Under the pieces are notes generated by a model, which was given only the letters and a program-made list of their open reading frames with translations, was not told the DNA's origin and ran no database searches. Positions 33,709-43,514 of a stretch of DNA of 64,000 nt are shown here, piece by piece; position 1 is the first letter of the stretch; every line of letters starts with the position of its first letter. The translations under genes were made by a program, and so were the position numbers. Source of the stretch: Variovorax sp. OAS795 (GTDB lineage: Bacteria; Pseudomonadota; Gammaproteobacteria; Burkholderiales; Burkholderiaceae_C); NCBI RefSeq assembly GCF_040546685.1, contig NZ_JBEPOH010000002.1, forward strand, positions 744,001 through 808,000. The letters are read 5' to 3'.

Positions 33709-34485
33709 ATGGAAAGAACGCTCATGGCCGCGGCGGCGCATGCAGCGCTGGCACAGCCATGGAGCTGGCTGCTGGCGCCGCTCTCCGGCGCCGACGAACA
33801 CCACATTGCGGACTGGACGGCATGGCACGCCCGGCTCATGGTGCTCGGCTGGGGCATCCTGCTGCCGCTGGGCGCACTGGCGGCGCGCTTCTTCAAGATC
33901 GTGCCCGGGCAGGACTGGCCCGCGCAACTGGACAACAAGGCGTGGTGGCATGCCCACCGCGCCATGCAATACGCCGGCGTGCTGGCGATGAGCGCCGGCC
34001 TCTGGCTCGCGTGGGGCACGGGTGGCGTCCGCGGCGCCGCGGCGCAGCTGCATGCGTGGCTCGGCTGGGGCCTGTGCATCGCGGGCTGGGCGCAGGTGGC
34101 CGGCGGCCTGCTGCGCGGCGGCAAGGGCGGGCCGACCGATGTGCGCCTGCGCGGCGACCACTACGACATGACGCGCTGGCGCGTCGGCTTCGAGCGCGTG
34201 CACAAGTCGCTGGGCTGGCTCGCCATCGGCGTTGCTGCCATGACCATCGTCCTCGGCCTCGCCATCGCCGACGCGCCCCGCTGGATGGCCGTCGTCCTGG
34301 TGATCTGGTGGAGCGCCTTCGCGGCGGCCTTCGCGCTGCTGCAACGCCGGGGCCGCTGCATCGACACCTACCAGGCCATCTGGGGGCCGGACGCCGCGCA
34401 CCCCGGCAATCGTCAGCCTGTCGTCGGCTGGGGCGTGCGACGCTACACGGCGGCCGCCTGGCGCGCACGTTCCGGCCCACCCTGA
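33709..34485 (+). CDS. Cytochrome b561-like membrane protein
   Basis: The 258-residue protein has about five to six membrane segments. It also has paired histidines spaced as in the b561/ferric-reductase fold (TAWHARLMVLGWGILLPLGA, WWHAHRAMQYAGVL, AQLHAWLGWGLC, FERVHKSLGWLAIG). These could bind two b hemes for transmembrane electron transfer. A GGAGA site precedes the ATG. It is 35 bases upstream of the sugar ABC ATPase gene, so it may share the transcript, but no functional link is known. It could instead be a DOMON-type partner whose soluble domain is encoded elsewhere. Confidence 0.78.
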   Translation: MERTLMAAAAHAALAQPWSWLLAPLSGADEHHIADWTAWHARLMVLGWGILLPLGALAARFFKIVPGQDWPAQLDNKAWWHAHRAMQYAGVLAMSAGLWLAWGTGGVRGAAAQLHAWLGWGLCIAGWAQVAGGLLRGGKGGPTDVRLRGDHYDMTRWRVGFERVHKSLGWLAIGVAAMTIVLGLAIADAPRWMAVVLVIWWSAFAAAFALLQRRGRCIDTYQAIWGPDAAHPGNRQPVVGWGVRRYTAAAWRARSGPP

Positions 34486-34520
34486 CCCCTCGCAAAAAAC
34501 CAAAACTTCAAGGAAAAGAG

Positions 34521-35612
<1,092 letters not shown>

Positions 35613-35653
35613 GCTTCCTCCACCGATCAACACACACAAGAAAAGAGGTCGCC

Positions 35654-36986
35654 GTGAAAAGAAGAGATTTCGTGAAGAGCAGTGCCGCCACCGTGTTCGG
35701 CGCCGGCTTGCCGCTTCGCAGCGCGTTCGCGCAGAGCCGCTATGCCAGGTACGCGGGACAGACCGTGACCTTCAACATCCCGGCGCATCCGCACTACGAC
35801 GCGATGCTGAAGATCCTGCCCGAGTTCACGCGGGAGACCGGCATCAAGGTCGACGTGGACAAGCTGTCCATGGGGCGCATGAAGGAAAAGCAGCTGCTCG
35901 AGATGGCCAAGCCGCAGGGCGACTACGACCTGGTGAGCTATGTGGTGATGTGGAAGGGCGAGTACGTCGCCAAGAACCTCGTCCATCCGCTGGAGCGCTT
36001 CTTCAGGAATGCCGCGCTGGTCGATCCGGAGTTCGACCTGAAGGACATCATCCCGATCTACCTGGAGAACCTCGGCCTCGTCGGCGGGCCCAAGGGCTAC
36101 CTGGCCGGCCCGGGCGCGCAGCTCTACGGCCTGCCCTATGGCGCCGAGACTTCGGTGCTCGCCTATCGGCGCGACCTCTTTGCCAAGCACGACCTGCAGC
36201 CGCCCGGCAACTACGACGAGTTCGCCAGGCTGCTGCGCGTGCTGAAGGACAAGGAAGGCATCGGCGCGCTGGCCTCGCGCGGACAGGCCGGCCACCAGTG
36301 CGTGCATGCCTGGCTGCTGCATCTGAACCCGCTCGGCGGCAGCATCTTCGACAACGAGTGGAAAGTGCGCTTCAACGACGCGGCGGGCATCAGGGCGCTC
36401 AAGTTCCTGCAGGAGGTGGTGGCCACCGGCCCGGCCGGCATCCCGGCCTACGGACAGGGCGAGAGCAACACCGCGTTCCTGCAGGGGCAGGCCCGCCATG
36501 TACCTGGATTCGACCTCGCTCGCCGGCCTGGTGAACGATCCTTCCAAATCGCGGATCGCGGGCAAGGTGAGCTGGGCGCTGCACCCCATGGGCACGCGCC
36601 GCGCATCGCAGTCGGGCGGCCTCGGCCTCGCGATCCCCAAGAACGCGAAGAACGCCGATGCGGGCTTCCTGCTGATGCAGTGGCTCACCGCCAAGGCGCA
36701 GGACAAGGCCTGCACCCGGGCCGGCGGCACGCCGGTGCGCAACTCGACCATGGCCGATGCCGAGCTTGTCCGCCAGTACCCGGAGTTCATCACCTTCAGG
36801 GAGGCGCTGAAGTACAGCAACCCCGACTGGCGGCCGATCATCCCGGTGTGGGACAAGATCAACGTGCAGGCCCTGGGCGTCGGCATCTCCGAGGCCCTGA
36901 CCGGCAAGAAGACCGCCGAGGCCGCGCTCAACGACCTGGTCGGTCCGGTCACGCAGATCATGCGCGAAGCGAGCTACAAGGTCTGA
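35654..36986 (+). pseudogene. CUT1 solute-binding protein 1, frameshifted
   Basis: This gene encodes a family-1 extracellular solute-binding protein. It has a GTG start and a Tat-like leader (MKRRDFVKSSAATVFGAG). The frame reads correctly to FLQGQA and then breaks; the remainder (AMYLDSTSLAGLVN to SYKV) is in another frame. Removing one C of the triplet at 36492-36494 restores 443 residues. The span is 444 codons plus one base. It is a paralogue of the second binding protein in this operon; both share, for example, an NPDWRP-IP-W motif near the C terminus. A sequencing error or recent inactivation are both possible. Confidence 0.82.
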
Positions 36987-36991
36987 CCGCG

Positions 36992-37867
36992 ATGCGCACC
37001 TCTCCCTGGGTTCCGGCCTTCTATCTCGGGCCGGCCGTGCTGATCATGGCCGCGGCCTGCCTCTACCCCGTCGTGTCGGCGTTCCAGCTCGGCTTCTTCG
37101 ACTGGAGCATGGGCACGCCGTGGAGCGAGGCCCGCTGGGTCGGGCTCGACAGCTTCGTCTCGGCCTTCTCCAACCCGCGCGTCTGGTCGTCGCTGTGGAC
37201 CACGCTGCAGTTCGCGGCAGTGAGCGTCACGGCGGAGATGGTGCTGGGCATCGCGCTGGCGCTGGCACTGGAACGGCCGGTGCGCGGCACGGCGTTCTTC
37301 CGCACGCTGTTCATCCTGCCGATGATGATCGCGCCCATTGCGGTGGGCCTTGCATGGCGCTACCTGTTCGATGCGCAGTTCGGCCTGGTCAATGCGGTTC
37401 TGGCCTTGTTCGGCATCGCGGCGCGCGGCTGGCTGGCCGACCCGACGCTGGCCTTCGCCGCCATCGTCGTGGCCGACATCTGGCAGTGGACGCCCTTCGT
37501 CTTCATCATGATGGTGGCGGCGCTGGCCAACGTGGACGGCGCGGTGATCGAGGCTTCGCGCATCGACGGCGCCAAGTGGTGGCAGATGACCTTCCTGGTC
37601 AAGCTGCCGATGGTGATGCACGTGATCGCCATCACGCTGATGATGCGGCTGATCGACGCCTTCCGCGTGCTCGAGGTGATCTACGTGCTGACCTTCGGCG
37701 GCCCGGGCGATGCGACCGAGATCCTCGCGCTGCATATCTACAAGACAGCCTTCGTCGGCCAGCAGCTCGGCGCGGCGGCTGCCATCTCGGTGCTGCTGCT
37801 GCTGGTGGTGGTGGCCCTGTCCTGGGGTGCGCTGCGGCTGTCGAACCCGTTGAAGAACGACAGGTGA
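36992..37867 (+). CDS. CUT1 ABC importer permease 1
   Basis: The 291-residue membrane protein has six hydrophobic segments and the cytoplasmic coupling loop with the EAA-type motif EASRIDGAKWWQMTFLVKLP. It is of the UgpA/MalF short type. The C-terminal TM region reads LGAAAAISVLLLLVVVALSW. It starts 5 bases after the binding-protein stop and is followed after 10 bases by the second permease. It forms half of the translocation pore for a sugar or polyol. Confidence 0.92.
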   Translation: MRTSPWVPAFYLGPAVLIMAAACLYPVVSAFQLGFFDWSMGTPWSEARWVGLDSFVSAFSNPRVWSSLWTTLQFAAVSVTAEMVLGIALALALERPVRGTAFFRTLFILPMMIAPIAVGLAWRYLFDAQFGLVNAVLALFGIAARGWLADPTLAFAAIVVADIWQWTPFVFIMMVAALANVDGAVIEASRIDGAKWWQMTFLVKLPMVMHVIAITLMMRLIDAFRVLEVIYVLTFGGPGDATEILALHIYKTAFVGQQLGAAAAISVLLLLVVVALSWGALRLSNPLKNDR

Positions 37868-37877
37868 GGCGCCGTCC

Positions 37878-38703
37878 ATGAAACGCTCCCCTCTTGTCAC
37901 GGTGCTGCACTACGCGATGCTGGTCGCGCTCGCGGCGCTGTGCATCGCGCCCATCGCGGTGATCTTCACCACCAGCCTGCGCCAGCAGGTGCAGATCTTC
38001 GCCGAGCCGCTGAACTTCATCTTCACGCCCACGCTGGAGAACTACCGCGCCGTGCTGCAGGAAGACAAGTTCAGCAGCTACCTGATGAACAGCCTGTTCG
38101 TCGGCATCGTCTCCACCGCGGTCACGCTGGTGTTGGGCTGCATGGCGGCGTATGGCCTGGCGCGCTTCCGCTTTGCGGGGCGCAACACCATCGCCTACAC
38201 CACGCTCCTGCTGCGCACCGTGCCGCTGGCCGTGCTGGCCATCCCGGTCTTCATGATCTGGAGCCAGTGGCACCTGATCAACAGCCTTTGGGGACTGGTG
38301 CTGCTCTACGTGGCGGTCAACCTGCCGTTCACCATCTGGCTGCTCTACGGCTTCGTGCTGCAGGTGCCGGTCGAGCTGGAAGAGGCCGCCGCCATCGACG
38401 GCTGCGGCCCGATCCAGGTGTTCGTGAAGGTGCTGCTGCCGCTCATGGCGCCGGGCCTGGCCGCGGCGTCGATCTTCACCTTCCGCATCGCAGTGGAACG
38501 AGTTCATCCTGGCGCTGGTGCTGACCGACCGGCACACGCGCACGCTGCCGGTGGCGGCCTCGCTGTTCATCACCGACATGGGCGTGGACTGGGGCAAGGT
38601 GATGGCAATGGGCAGCCTCATCGCGATCCCGCCGCTGATCTTCACCTTCGTCGCTGCGCGCCAGATCATCACCGGGCTCACCGCCGGGGCGGTCAAGGGA
38701 TGA
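37878..38703 (+). pseudogene. CUT1 ABC importer permease 2, frameshifted
   Basis: This is a MalG/UgpE-type permease with the coupling loop LEEAAAIDGCGPIQVFVKVL. The frame is correct to FTFRIA and then breaks. The expected continuation (WNEFILALVLTDRHTRTLPV to GAVKG) is in another frame. One extra A at 38492 explains it; removing it gives 274 residues, the normal length. This insertion is not in a homopolymer run. The stop overlaps the start of the second binding protein in an ATGA junction. If real, the CUT1 importer would lack one half of its pore. Confidence 0.83.
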
Positions 38704-40109
38704 TGACCATGCCGACGAACCCGACCTTCATCGGCCGGCGCCAGCTGATCCAGGCGGCGGGCGCGTATGGCGCCGCCTGCTGGGGTCTCGGCGCCCATGC
38801 GCAGGGCGCGGGCCAGGCAGCCTGGGGCAAGCTGCGCGGGCAGACCATCCGCGTGAGCTATCCCGGTCCGCACCCGCACTACGACGCCGCCGAAAAGCTC
38901 TTCGACGATTTCACGCGCGAGACCGGCATCAGGATCGAGCGCGACCGCACGCCCTATCTCGACATGAAGGACCGCCAGCTGGCGGGCATGCGCAAGCCGC
39001 AGGGCGACCACGACGTGATCACCTACCTTGTCGTGTGGAAGGCCGAGTACATCAAGGAGAAGCTGCTGCGCCCGCTCGACGACATGCTGGCCGACCCGCT
39101 GCTGGCCATGCCGGGCTATGAATTCAGCGACCTGATTCCGGCCTATGTGCAGGCCATCGGCAGGGCGAACGGTCCGAAGCCGAACCTGGCCGCGCCAGAC
39201 ACAAGGCTGTATGGGCTGCCCTGCGGCGCGGAAACCAGCGTGCTCGGTTTCCGGCGCGACATCCTGGAACGGCAGAAGCTGCATGTGCCGGCCACCTACG
39301 ACGAACTGCTGCATGCCTGCGAGGTGATCCGCGACAAGGAAAAGATCGGCGGCGTCACCTCGCGCTCGCAGGCGGGCCACCAGGTCACGCATGCCTGGCT
39401 GCTGCATCTGTCGCCATTCGGCGGCCAGGTGTTCGACGCCGGCTTCAGGCCCGTGCTGCACGAGGAGCCGGGCATCAAGGCCGCGGAGACGCTTCGCCGC
39501 CTGGTGGAAACCGGGCCGGCGGGCGCCGGCAATGCCGGCTTCGACGAGATGCAGGCCGCGTTCCTCGACGGCGAATGCGCGTTCTATCTCGACTCGCTGG
39601 CGGTGATGGGACCGGCCAAGGACCCGAGGCGCTCGAAGGTGGCGGACAAGATCGCCTATGCGATGCACCCGAGTGCCAGGCGCATGTCGGGCCAGACCGG
39701 CGGCTTCGGCCTTGCGATTCCGAAGAACGCGCGCCGGCCCGAGGCCGCCTGCGCGTTCATCCAGTGGATGACCAGCAAGGCCAGCGATCTTCGCGTGGCG
39801 ACGCTGGGCGGCAACACGGGGCGCTGGTCGACACTGGCCAATGTCGATTTCAAGATCAGGAATCCCGAGCAGGGCATCCTGCCTTTCGTGCTGCGTGCCG
39901 CCAACCCCGACTGGCGGCCCCAGATTCCCGAATGGGACGAGATGAGCAAGAACATCATCGGACAGGCGCTGCCCGATGTGCTCGCAGGCCGCCGCACCGC
40001 ACGCGAGGCGCTGGCCTCCACCGTGGCGCCGCTGGCGTCGCTGCTGCGAAGCGGTGGCTGGACCAGCGCGGAACGTACCCGGGACTGCTGCGAAAGACCC
40101 ACCGCATGA
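38700..40109 (+). CDS. CUT1 solute-binding protein 2
   Basis: The 469-residue family-1 extracellular solute-binding protein has a twin-arginine-like leader (GRRQLIQAAGAYGAACWG, cleavage near AHA). Conserved segments shared with the upstream paralogue are YGLPCGAETSVLGFRRD, SRSQAGHQVTHAWLLHL and GFGLAIPKNA. It starts inside the permease stop (ATGA) and ends inside the next start (ATGA), so it is translationally coupled on both sides. Two binding proteins for one importer suggest two ligands, or replacement of one by the other. The ligand is probably a sugar or sugar acid, by context. Confidence 0.9.
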   Translation: MMTMPTNPTFIGRRQLIQAAGAYGAACWGLGAHAQGAGQAAWGKLRGQTIRVSYPGPHPHYDAAEKLFDDFTRETGIRIERDRTPYLDMKDRQLAGMRKPQGDHDVITYLVVWKAEYIKEKLLRPLDDMLADPLLAMPGYEFSDLIPAYVQAIGRANGPKPNLAAPDTRLYGLPCGAETSVLGFRRDILERQKLHVPATYDELLHACEVIRDKEKIGGVTSRSQAGHQVTHAWLLHLSPFGGQVFDAGFRPVLHEEPGIKAAETLRRLVETGPAGAGNAGFDEMQAAFLDGECAFYLDSLAVMGPAKDPRRSKVADKIAYAMHPSARRMSGQTGGFGLAIPKNARRPEAACAFIQWMTSKASDLRVATLGGNTGRWSTLANVDFKIRNPEQGILPFVLRAANPDWRPQIPEWDEMSKNIIGQALPDVLAGRRTAREALASTVAPLASLLRSGGWTSAERTRDCCERPTA

Positions 40110-41035
40110 ACACCCCCATCGACATCTTCGACCCGCGGCTGTCGCCCGTGGTCGAAGGCGCGCGGCTCGAGAAGCTGTGCACCGGCGCCGCGTGGAGCGA
40201 AGGCCCGGTCTGGATGCACGAGGACGACGCCGTGCTGTGGAGCGACATCCCCAACGACCGCATGCTGCGCTGGAGCCCGAAGGACGGCATGTCGGTCTGG
40301 CGCAGCGGCGTCGAGTTCACCAACGGCCACGCGCGCGCCCTGAACGGCGACCTGCTGCATTGCTCGCACGGCCTGCGCGCCATTGTGCGCACCCGTGTTT
40401 CAGCCGATGGCGTGCACGCCGGCACGCACGACGAGATCGTGGTCGACCGCCATCTCGGCAAGCGCCTCAATTCGCCCAACGACATCGTCGTGAAGCGCGA
40501 CGGCACGATCTGGTTCACCGATCCGCCCTACGGCATCGCGAGCGACCGCGAAGGCCACCGTGCCGAGCGCGAGCAGGCGGCCAACTTCGTGTTCCGCTTC
40601 GACCCCGCAACCGGCCGGCTCGATGCCATGACCGATGCCGTCGAGGAGCCCAACGGCCTCGCGTTCTCGCCCGACGAATCGCTGCTCTACGTGAGCGACA
40701 CCTCGGCCGCGATGCGCAGCGACGGCGGCGGGCGCCACCACCTGATGGTGTTCGACGTGCATGCCGGCGGGCTCTCGAACCCGCGCGTCTTTGCCGAGGT
40801 GAACCCCGGACTGCCCGATGGCTTCCGGCTCGATGCAGCGGGCTGGGTCTACACCAGCAGCCTGGACAGCGTGCAGGTCTATCACCCCGACGGCAGCCTG
40901 CTCGGCAAGATCCATGTGCCCGAAAAGGTGGGCAACCTCTGCTTCGGCGGCGCCCGGCGCAACCAGCTCTACATCGCAGCGAGCTCCTCGCTTTACCGCA
41001 TCACGCTTCGTACGGAAGGAATCCAGCGTCCATGA
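40106..41035 (+). CDS. SMP-30/gluconolactonase family protein
   Basis: The 309-residue six-bladed propeller protein has SMP-30 landmarks: GAAWSEGPVWMHEDD at the N terminus with the metal-binding Glu, LNSPNDIVVKRDGTIWFTDP with the conserved Asn, EEPNGLAFSPDE, and YVSDTS. Such enzymes hydrolyse sugar lactones to sugar acids with a divalent metal. There is no signal peptide, so it would act on a cytosolic lactone. It overlaps both neighbours by ATGA junctions. This points to uptake and oxidation of an aldose through a lactone. Confidence 0.9.
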   Translation: MNTPIDIFDPRLSPVVEGARLEKLCTGAAWSEGPVWMHEDDAVLWSDIPNDRMLRWSPKDGMSVWRSGVEFTNGHARALNGDLLHCSHGLRAIVRTRVSADGVHAGTHDEIVVDRHLGKRLNSPNDIVVKRDGTIWFTDPPYGIASDREGHRAEREQAANFVFRFDPATGRLDAMTDAVEEPNGLAFSPDESLLYVSDTSAAMRSDGGGRHHLMVFDVHAGGLSNPRVFAEVNPGLPDGFRLDAAGWVYTSSLDSVQVYHPDGSLLGKIHVPEKVGNLCFGGARRNQLYIAASSSLYRITLRTEGIQRP

Positions 41036-41961
41036 CACAAGAAATCCTGCTCCTGGTGGAAAAGTGCAGCCACTGCTTCAGCTACTACGCCGTCGAAAGC
41101 GGCGAGCGGCTGCACAGTATCGGGCTCGAAGATTTTCCGCATGAGTTCGTGGTGGACGCGGCCAGGCGCTTCGCCTACGTGGGCCACTACGGCGTGGAGA
41201 CCTCGGGCCACCCGGGCCACGGCGGCACGCGCATCTTCCAGATCGACCTTGCGGGCCGCAAGCTCGCGCGCACCATCGACATCGCGCCGTTCAACCGCGT
41301 GCACGGCATGCAGATGGACGAGCAGGGCCGCCTCTATGCACTGAGCGAAGACCGCGCGCAGCTCGTGGTGCTCGACCATCCCGAGACCGACACGGCCCCG
41401 CGCCGCGCCGTGCCCGCGGGCGGCATCAAGAGCCACCTGTTCGCGCTCACGCGCGACGGGCAGACGGCCTACGTGATGAACCTGCTCTCGCACACCGTGA
41501 GCAAGGTGCGGCCGCACGACGCCACGACGCTGCCGGTGTCCTGCTCGCCCGGCGACAAGCCCGAGGGTTGTGCGCTCTCGGCCGACGAGAAGACGCTCTA
41601 CGTCACCAACCGCTGGAGCAACACGCTCGCGGCGATCGACACCGCGCGCATGAAGGTGCTGCGCGAGGCCCCTTCGCGCGACGACCCGACGCGCATCTAC
41701 CTGTACCGCGACGGGCGGCTGGTGGTCACCAACTACGGCGAGCGCAGCCTCTCGGTGGTCGATGCGGCCAGCCTCGAGGAGCTGGCCCGCATCCCGATGG
41801 CCGCGCGGCCGATCGCGCTGAGCTTCCATCCGACGCGCCCGCTCGCCTTCGTGAGCCAGGACAACGACAAGCTCGGCTACTTCAACATGGAGACGCTGGC
41901 GTTCGAGCGGTTCATCGCGACCCAGCGCGAGCCCGACGTTTCATGCGTGGTGACGCTGTGA
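41032..41961 (+). CDS. YncE/YVTN-type beta-propeller protein
   Basis: The 309-residue protein shows propeller repeats of the YncE type, for example FVVDAARRFAYVGHYG, CALSADEKTLYVTNRWSNTL and LSFHPTRPLAFVSQDNDK. It begins MTQEILLLVEKCSHCFSYY, has no signal peptide and carries a CxxC near residue 12. That is unusual, because YncE proteins are normally periplasmic. It overlaps the lactonase gene (ATGA) and the CUT2 ATPase gene. It may be a cytosolic sensor or a sugar-metabolism accessory; the true role is unknown. Confidence 0.8.
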   Translation: MTQEILLLVEKCSHCFSYYAVESGERLHSIGLEDFPHEFVVDAARRFAYVGHYGVETSGHPGHGGTRIFQIDLAGRKLARTIDIAPFNRVHGMQMDEQGRLYALSEDRAQLVVLDHPETDTAPRRAVPAGGIKSHLFALTRDGQTAYVMNLLSHTVSKVRPHDATTLPVSCSPGDKPEGCALSADEKTLYVTNRWSNTLAAIDTARMKVLREAPSRDDPTRIYLYRDGRLVVTNYGERSLSVVDAASLEELARIPMAARPIALSFHPTRPLAFVSQDNDKLGYFNMETLAFERFIATQREPDVSCVVTL

Positions 41962-43514
41962 ACGCCCCTTCCGCTCCGGTGCTGCGCGTCGAGGCGCTCG
42001 GCAAGCGCTTCGGCGGCACCCAGGCGGTCGACGACGTGTCGCTCGACCTGCATGCCGGCGAGATCCTCGCCTTGCTCGGCGAGAACGGCGCCGGCAAATC
42101 GACCCTGATCAAGATCCTGGCCGGTGTCTACAGCCAGGACAGCGGCAGCGTGTTCCTGCAGGGCCGGCCCGAAGCCGAGTGGCGCGCCGCGCCGCGCGAG
42201 CAGCAGGGCATGGCCTTCATCCACCAGGACCTCGGGCTGGTCGAATGGATGACGGTGGCTGAGAACGTGGCGCTCGGCATGGGCTTCCCGCGCCGGCTCG
42301 GGCTCATCGACTGGAAACAGGTCGAGCGCAATGCGCGCCGCGTGCTCGGGCACGTGGGCTGCGACATCGATCCGCGCCGCCGCGTCTTCACGCTCACGCG
42401 CGCCGAGAAGTCGCTGCTCGCGATCGGCCGCGCGCTGGACGCCGACGCGCGCGTGCTGGTGCTCGACGAGCCCACCGCCAGCCTGCCGATGGCCGACGTG
42501 CAGCGCATGTTCGCGCTGCTGCGCCAGCTGCGCAGCCGCGGCGTGGCGATGATCTATGTTTCGCACCGGCTCGACGAGATCATGGACATCTCGGACCGCG
42601 CCGCGGTCATGCGCGACGGCAAGCTGGTCGGCACCCGCGTCACGCAGCAGGCGAGCGCGGCCGAGCTGGTCGAGCTGATCGTCGGCAGCAAGTTCGATGC
42701 GTCGCTGCCCAAGGCGCGCGGCGACGGCACCGACACCCTGCTCACGCTCGATGCGGTGTATGCGGCCAACGCCGGCCCGGTCACGCTGCAGGCCCGCCGC
42801 GGCGAGGTGCTGGGCCTGATCGGCCTGCGCGGCGCGGGCCACGAGGCGATCGGCCGCATGCTGTTCGGCCTGATGGAACTGGAGCGCGGCCGCATCCTGA
42901 TCGGCGGGCGCTCCGTGGTGCCGCGCAATCCGGCACAGGCCATCCGGCTCGGCATCGGCCTGGTGGCGGCGGACCGCATCGACGAGAACCTCGGCGCGAA
43001 CCTCAGCGTGCAGGAGAACCTGTTCCCCAACCCCGCCCTCGCGCTCGGCACCCTCTTGGCGCGGCTCGCGCCCGAGGCCGAGTCGGCCGATGCGCGCCGG
43101 CTGATCCGCCAGTTCGACATCAACCCGCCGGCGCCGCAGGCAGAGATCCAGAACCTGAGCGGCGGCAACCAGCAGAAGGTGGTGCTGGCGCGCTGGATGA
43201 ACCTGAAGCTGCCGCTCCTGATCCTGGAGGAGCCCACCGCGGGCGTCGACGTCGGCGCCAAGCGGCAGATCTACGAGATCCTGCGCGAGCAGGCCGATGC
43301 CGGCGTCTGCGTGCTCGTGATCTCCACCGATTTCGAGGAAGTCGCCAACGTGTGCACGCGCGCCATGGTGTTTCGCGGCGGCACGGTGGCGTGCGAGCTC
43401 GACGGCGCCGGGCTCAGCGTCGCGCGGCTGCTGGTCGCTGCCGCGGGCGGCGAAGACACGGCCGCACCGGCCCCCAAGACACCCACTACAACACCAGAGG
43501 CAATCGCGTCATGA
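41943..43514 (+). CDS. CUT2-type sugar ABC importer, double ATPase (RbsA-like)
   Basis: The roughly 520-residue protein has two ABC domains in tandem. The first has Walker A GENGAGKST, signature-equivalent LTRAEKSLLAIGRAL and Walker B VLVLDEPTAS. The second has the degenerate GLRGAGHEAIG, a full signature LSGGNQQKVVLARW and LLILEEPTAGVDVG. This is the normal CUT2 arrangement, where the second site is catalytically weak. Two starts are possible: ATG at 41943, or GTG at 41958, which would overlap the previous stop as GTGA like the other junctions here. It powers the permease encoded next. Confidence 0.92.
   Translation: MRGDAVNAPSAPVLRVEALGKRFGGTQAVDDVSLDLHAGEILALLGENGAGKSTLIKILAGVYSQDSGSVFLQGRPEAEWRAAPREQQGMAFIHQDLGLVEWMTVAENVALGMGFPRRLGLIDWKQVERNARRVLGHVGCDIDPRRRVFTLTRAEKSLLAIGRALDADARVLVLDEPTASLPMADVQRMFALLRQLRSRGVAMIYVSHRLDEIMDISDRAAVMRDGKLVGTRVTQQASAAELVELIVGSKFDASLPKARGDGTDTLLTLDAVYAANAGPVTLQARRGEVLGLIGLRGAGHEAIGRMLFGLMELERGRILIGGRSVVPRNPAQAIRLGIGLVAADRIDENLGANLSVQENLFPNPALALGTLLARLAPEAESADARRLIRQFDINPPAPQAEIQNLSGGNQQKVVLARWMNLKLPLLILEEPTAGVDVGAKRQIYEILREQADAGVCVLVISTDFEEVANVCTRAMVFRGGTVACELDGAGLSVARLLVAAAGGEDTAAPAPKTPTTTPEAIAS

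Noticed and set aside
36485..36500. Programmed ribosomal frameshift in binding protein 1
   Set aside because: No slippery heptamer or downstream stimulatory structure is visible, and two similar one-base insertions elsewhere in the window point to error or mutation instead.
37878..40109. Long frame joining permease 2 to binding protein 2
   Set aside because: It has the same cause: the extra A shifts the permease into the frame of the next gene. It is not a true fusion.
42400..42460. Missing ABC signature in the first domain of the CUT2 ATPase
   Set aside because: The LTRAEKSL form is a known kind of variation in the first domain of double sugar ATPases, so this is not evidence of inactivation.
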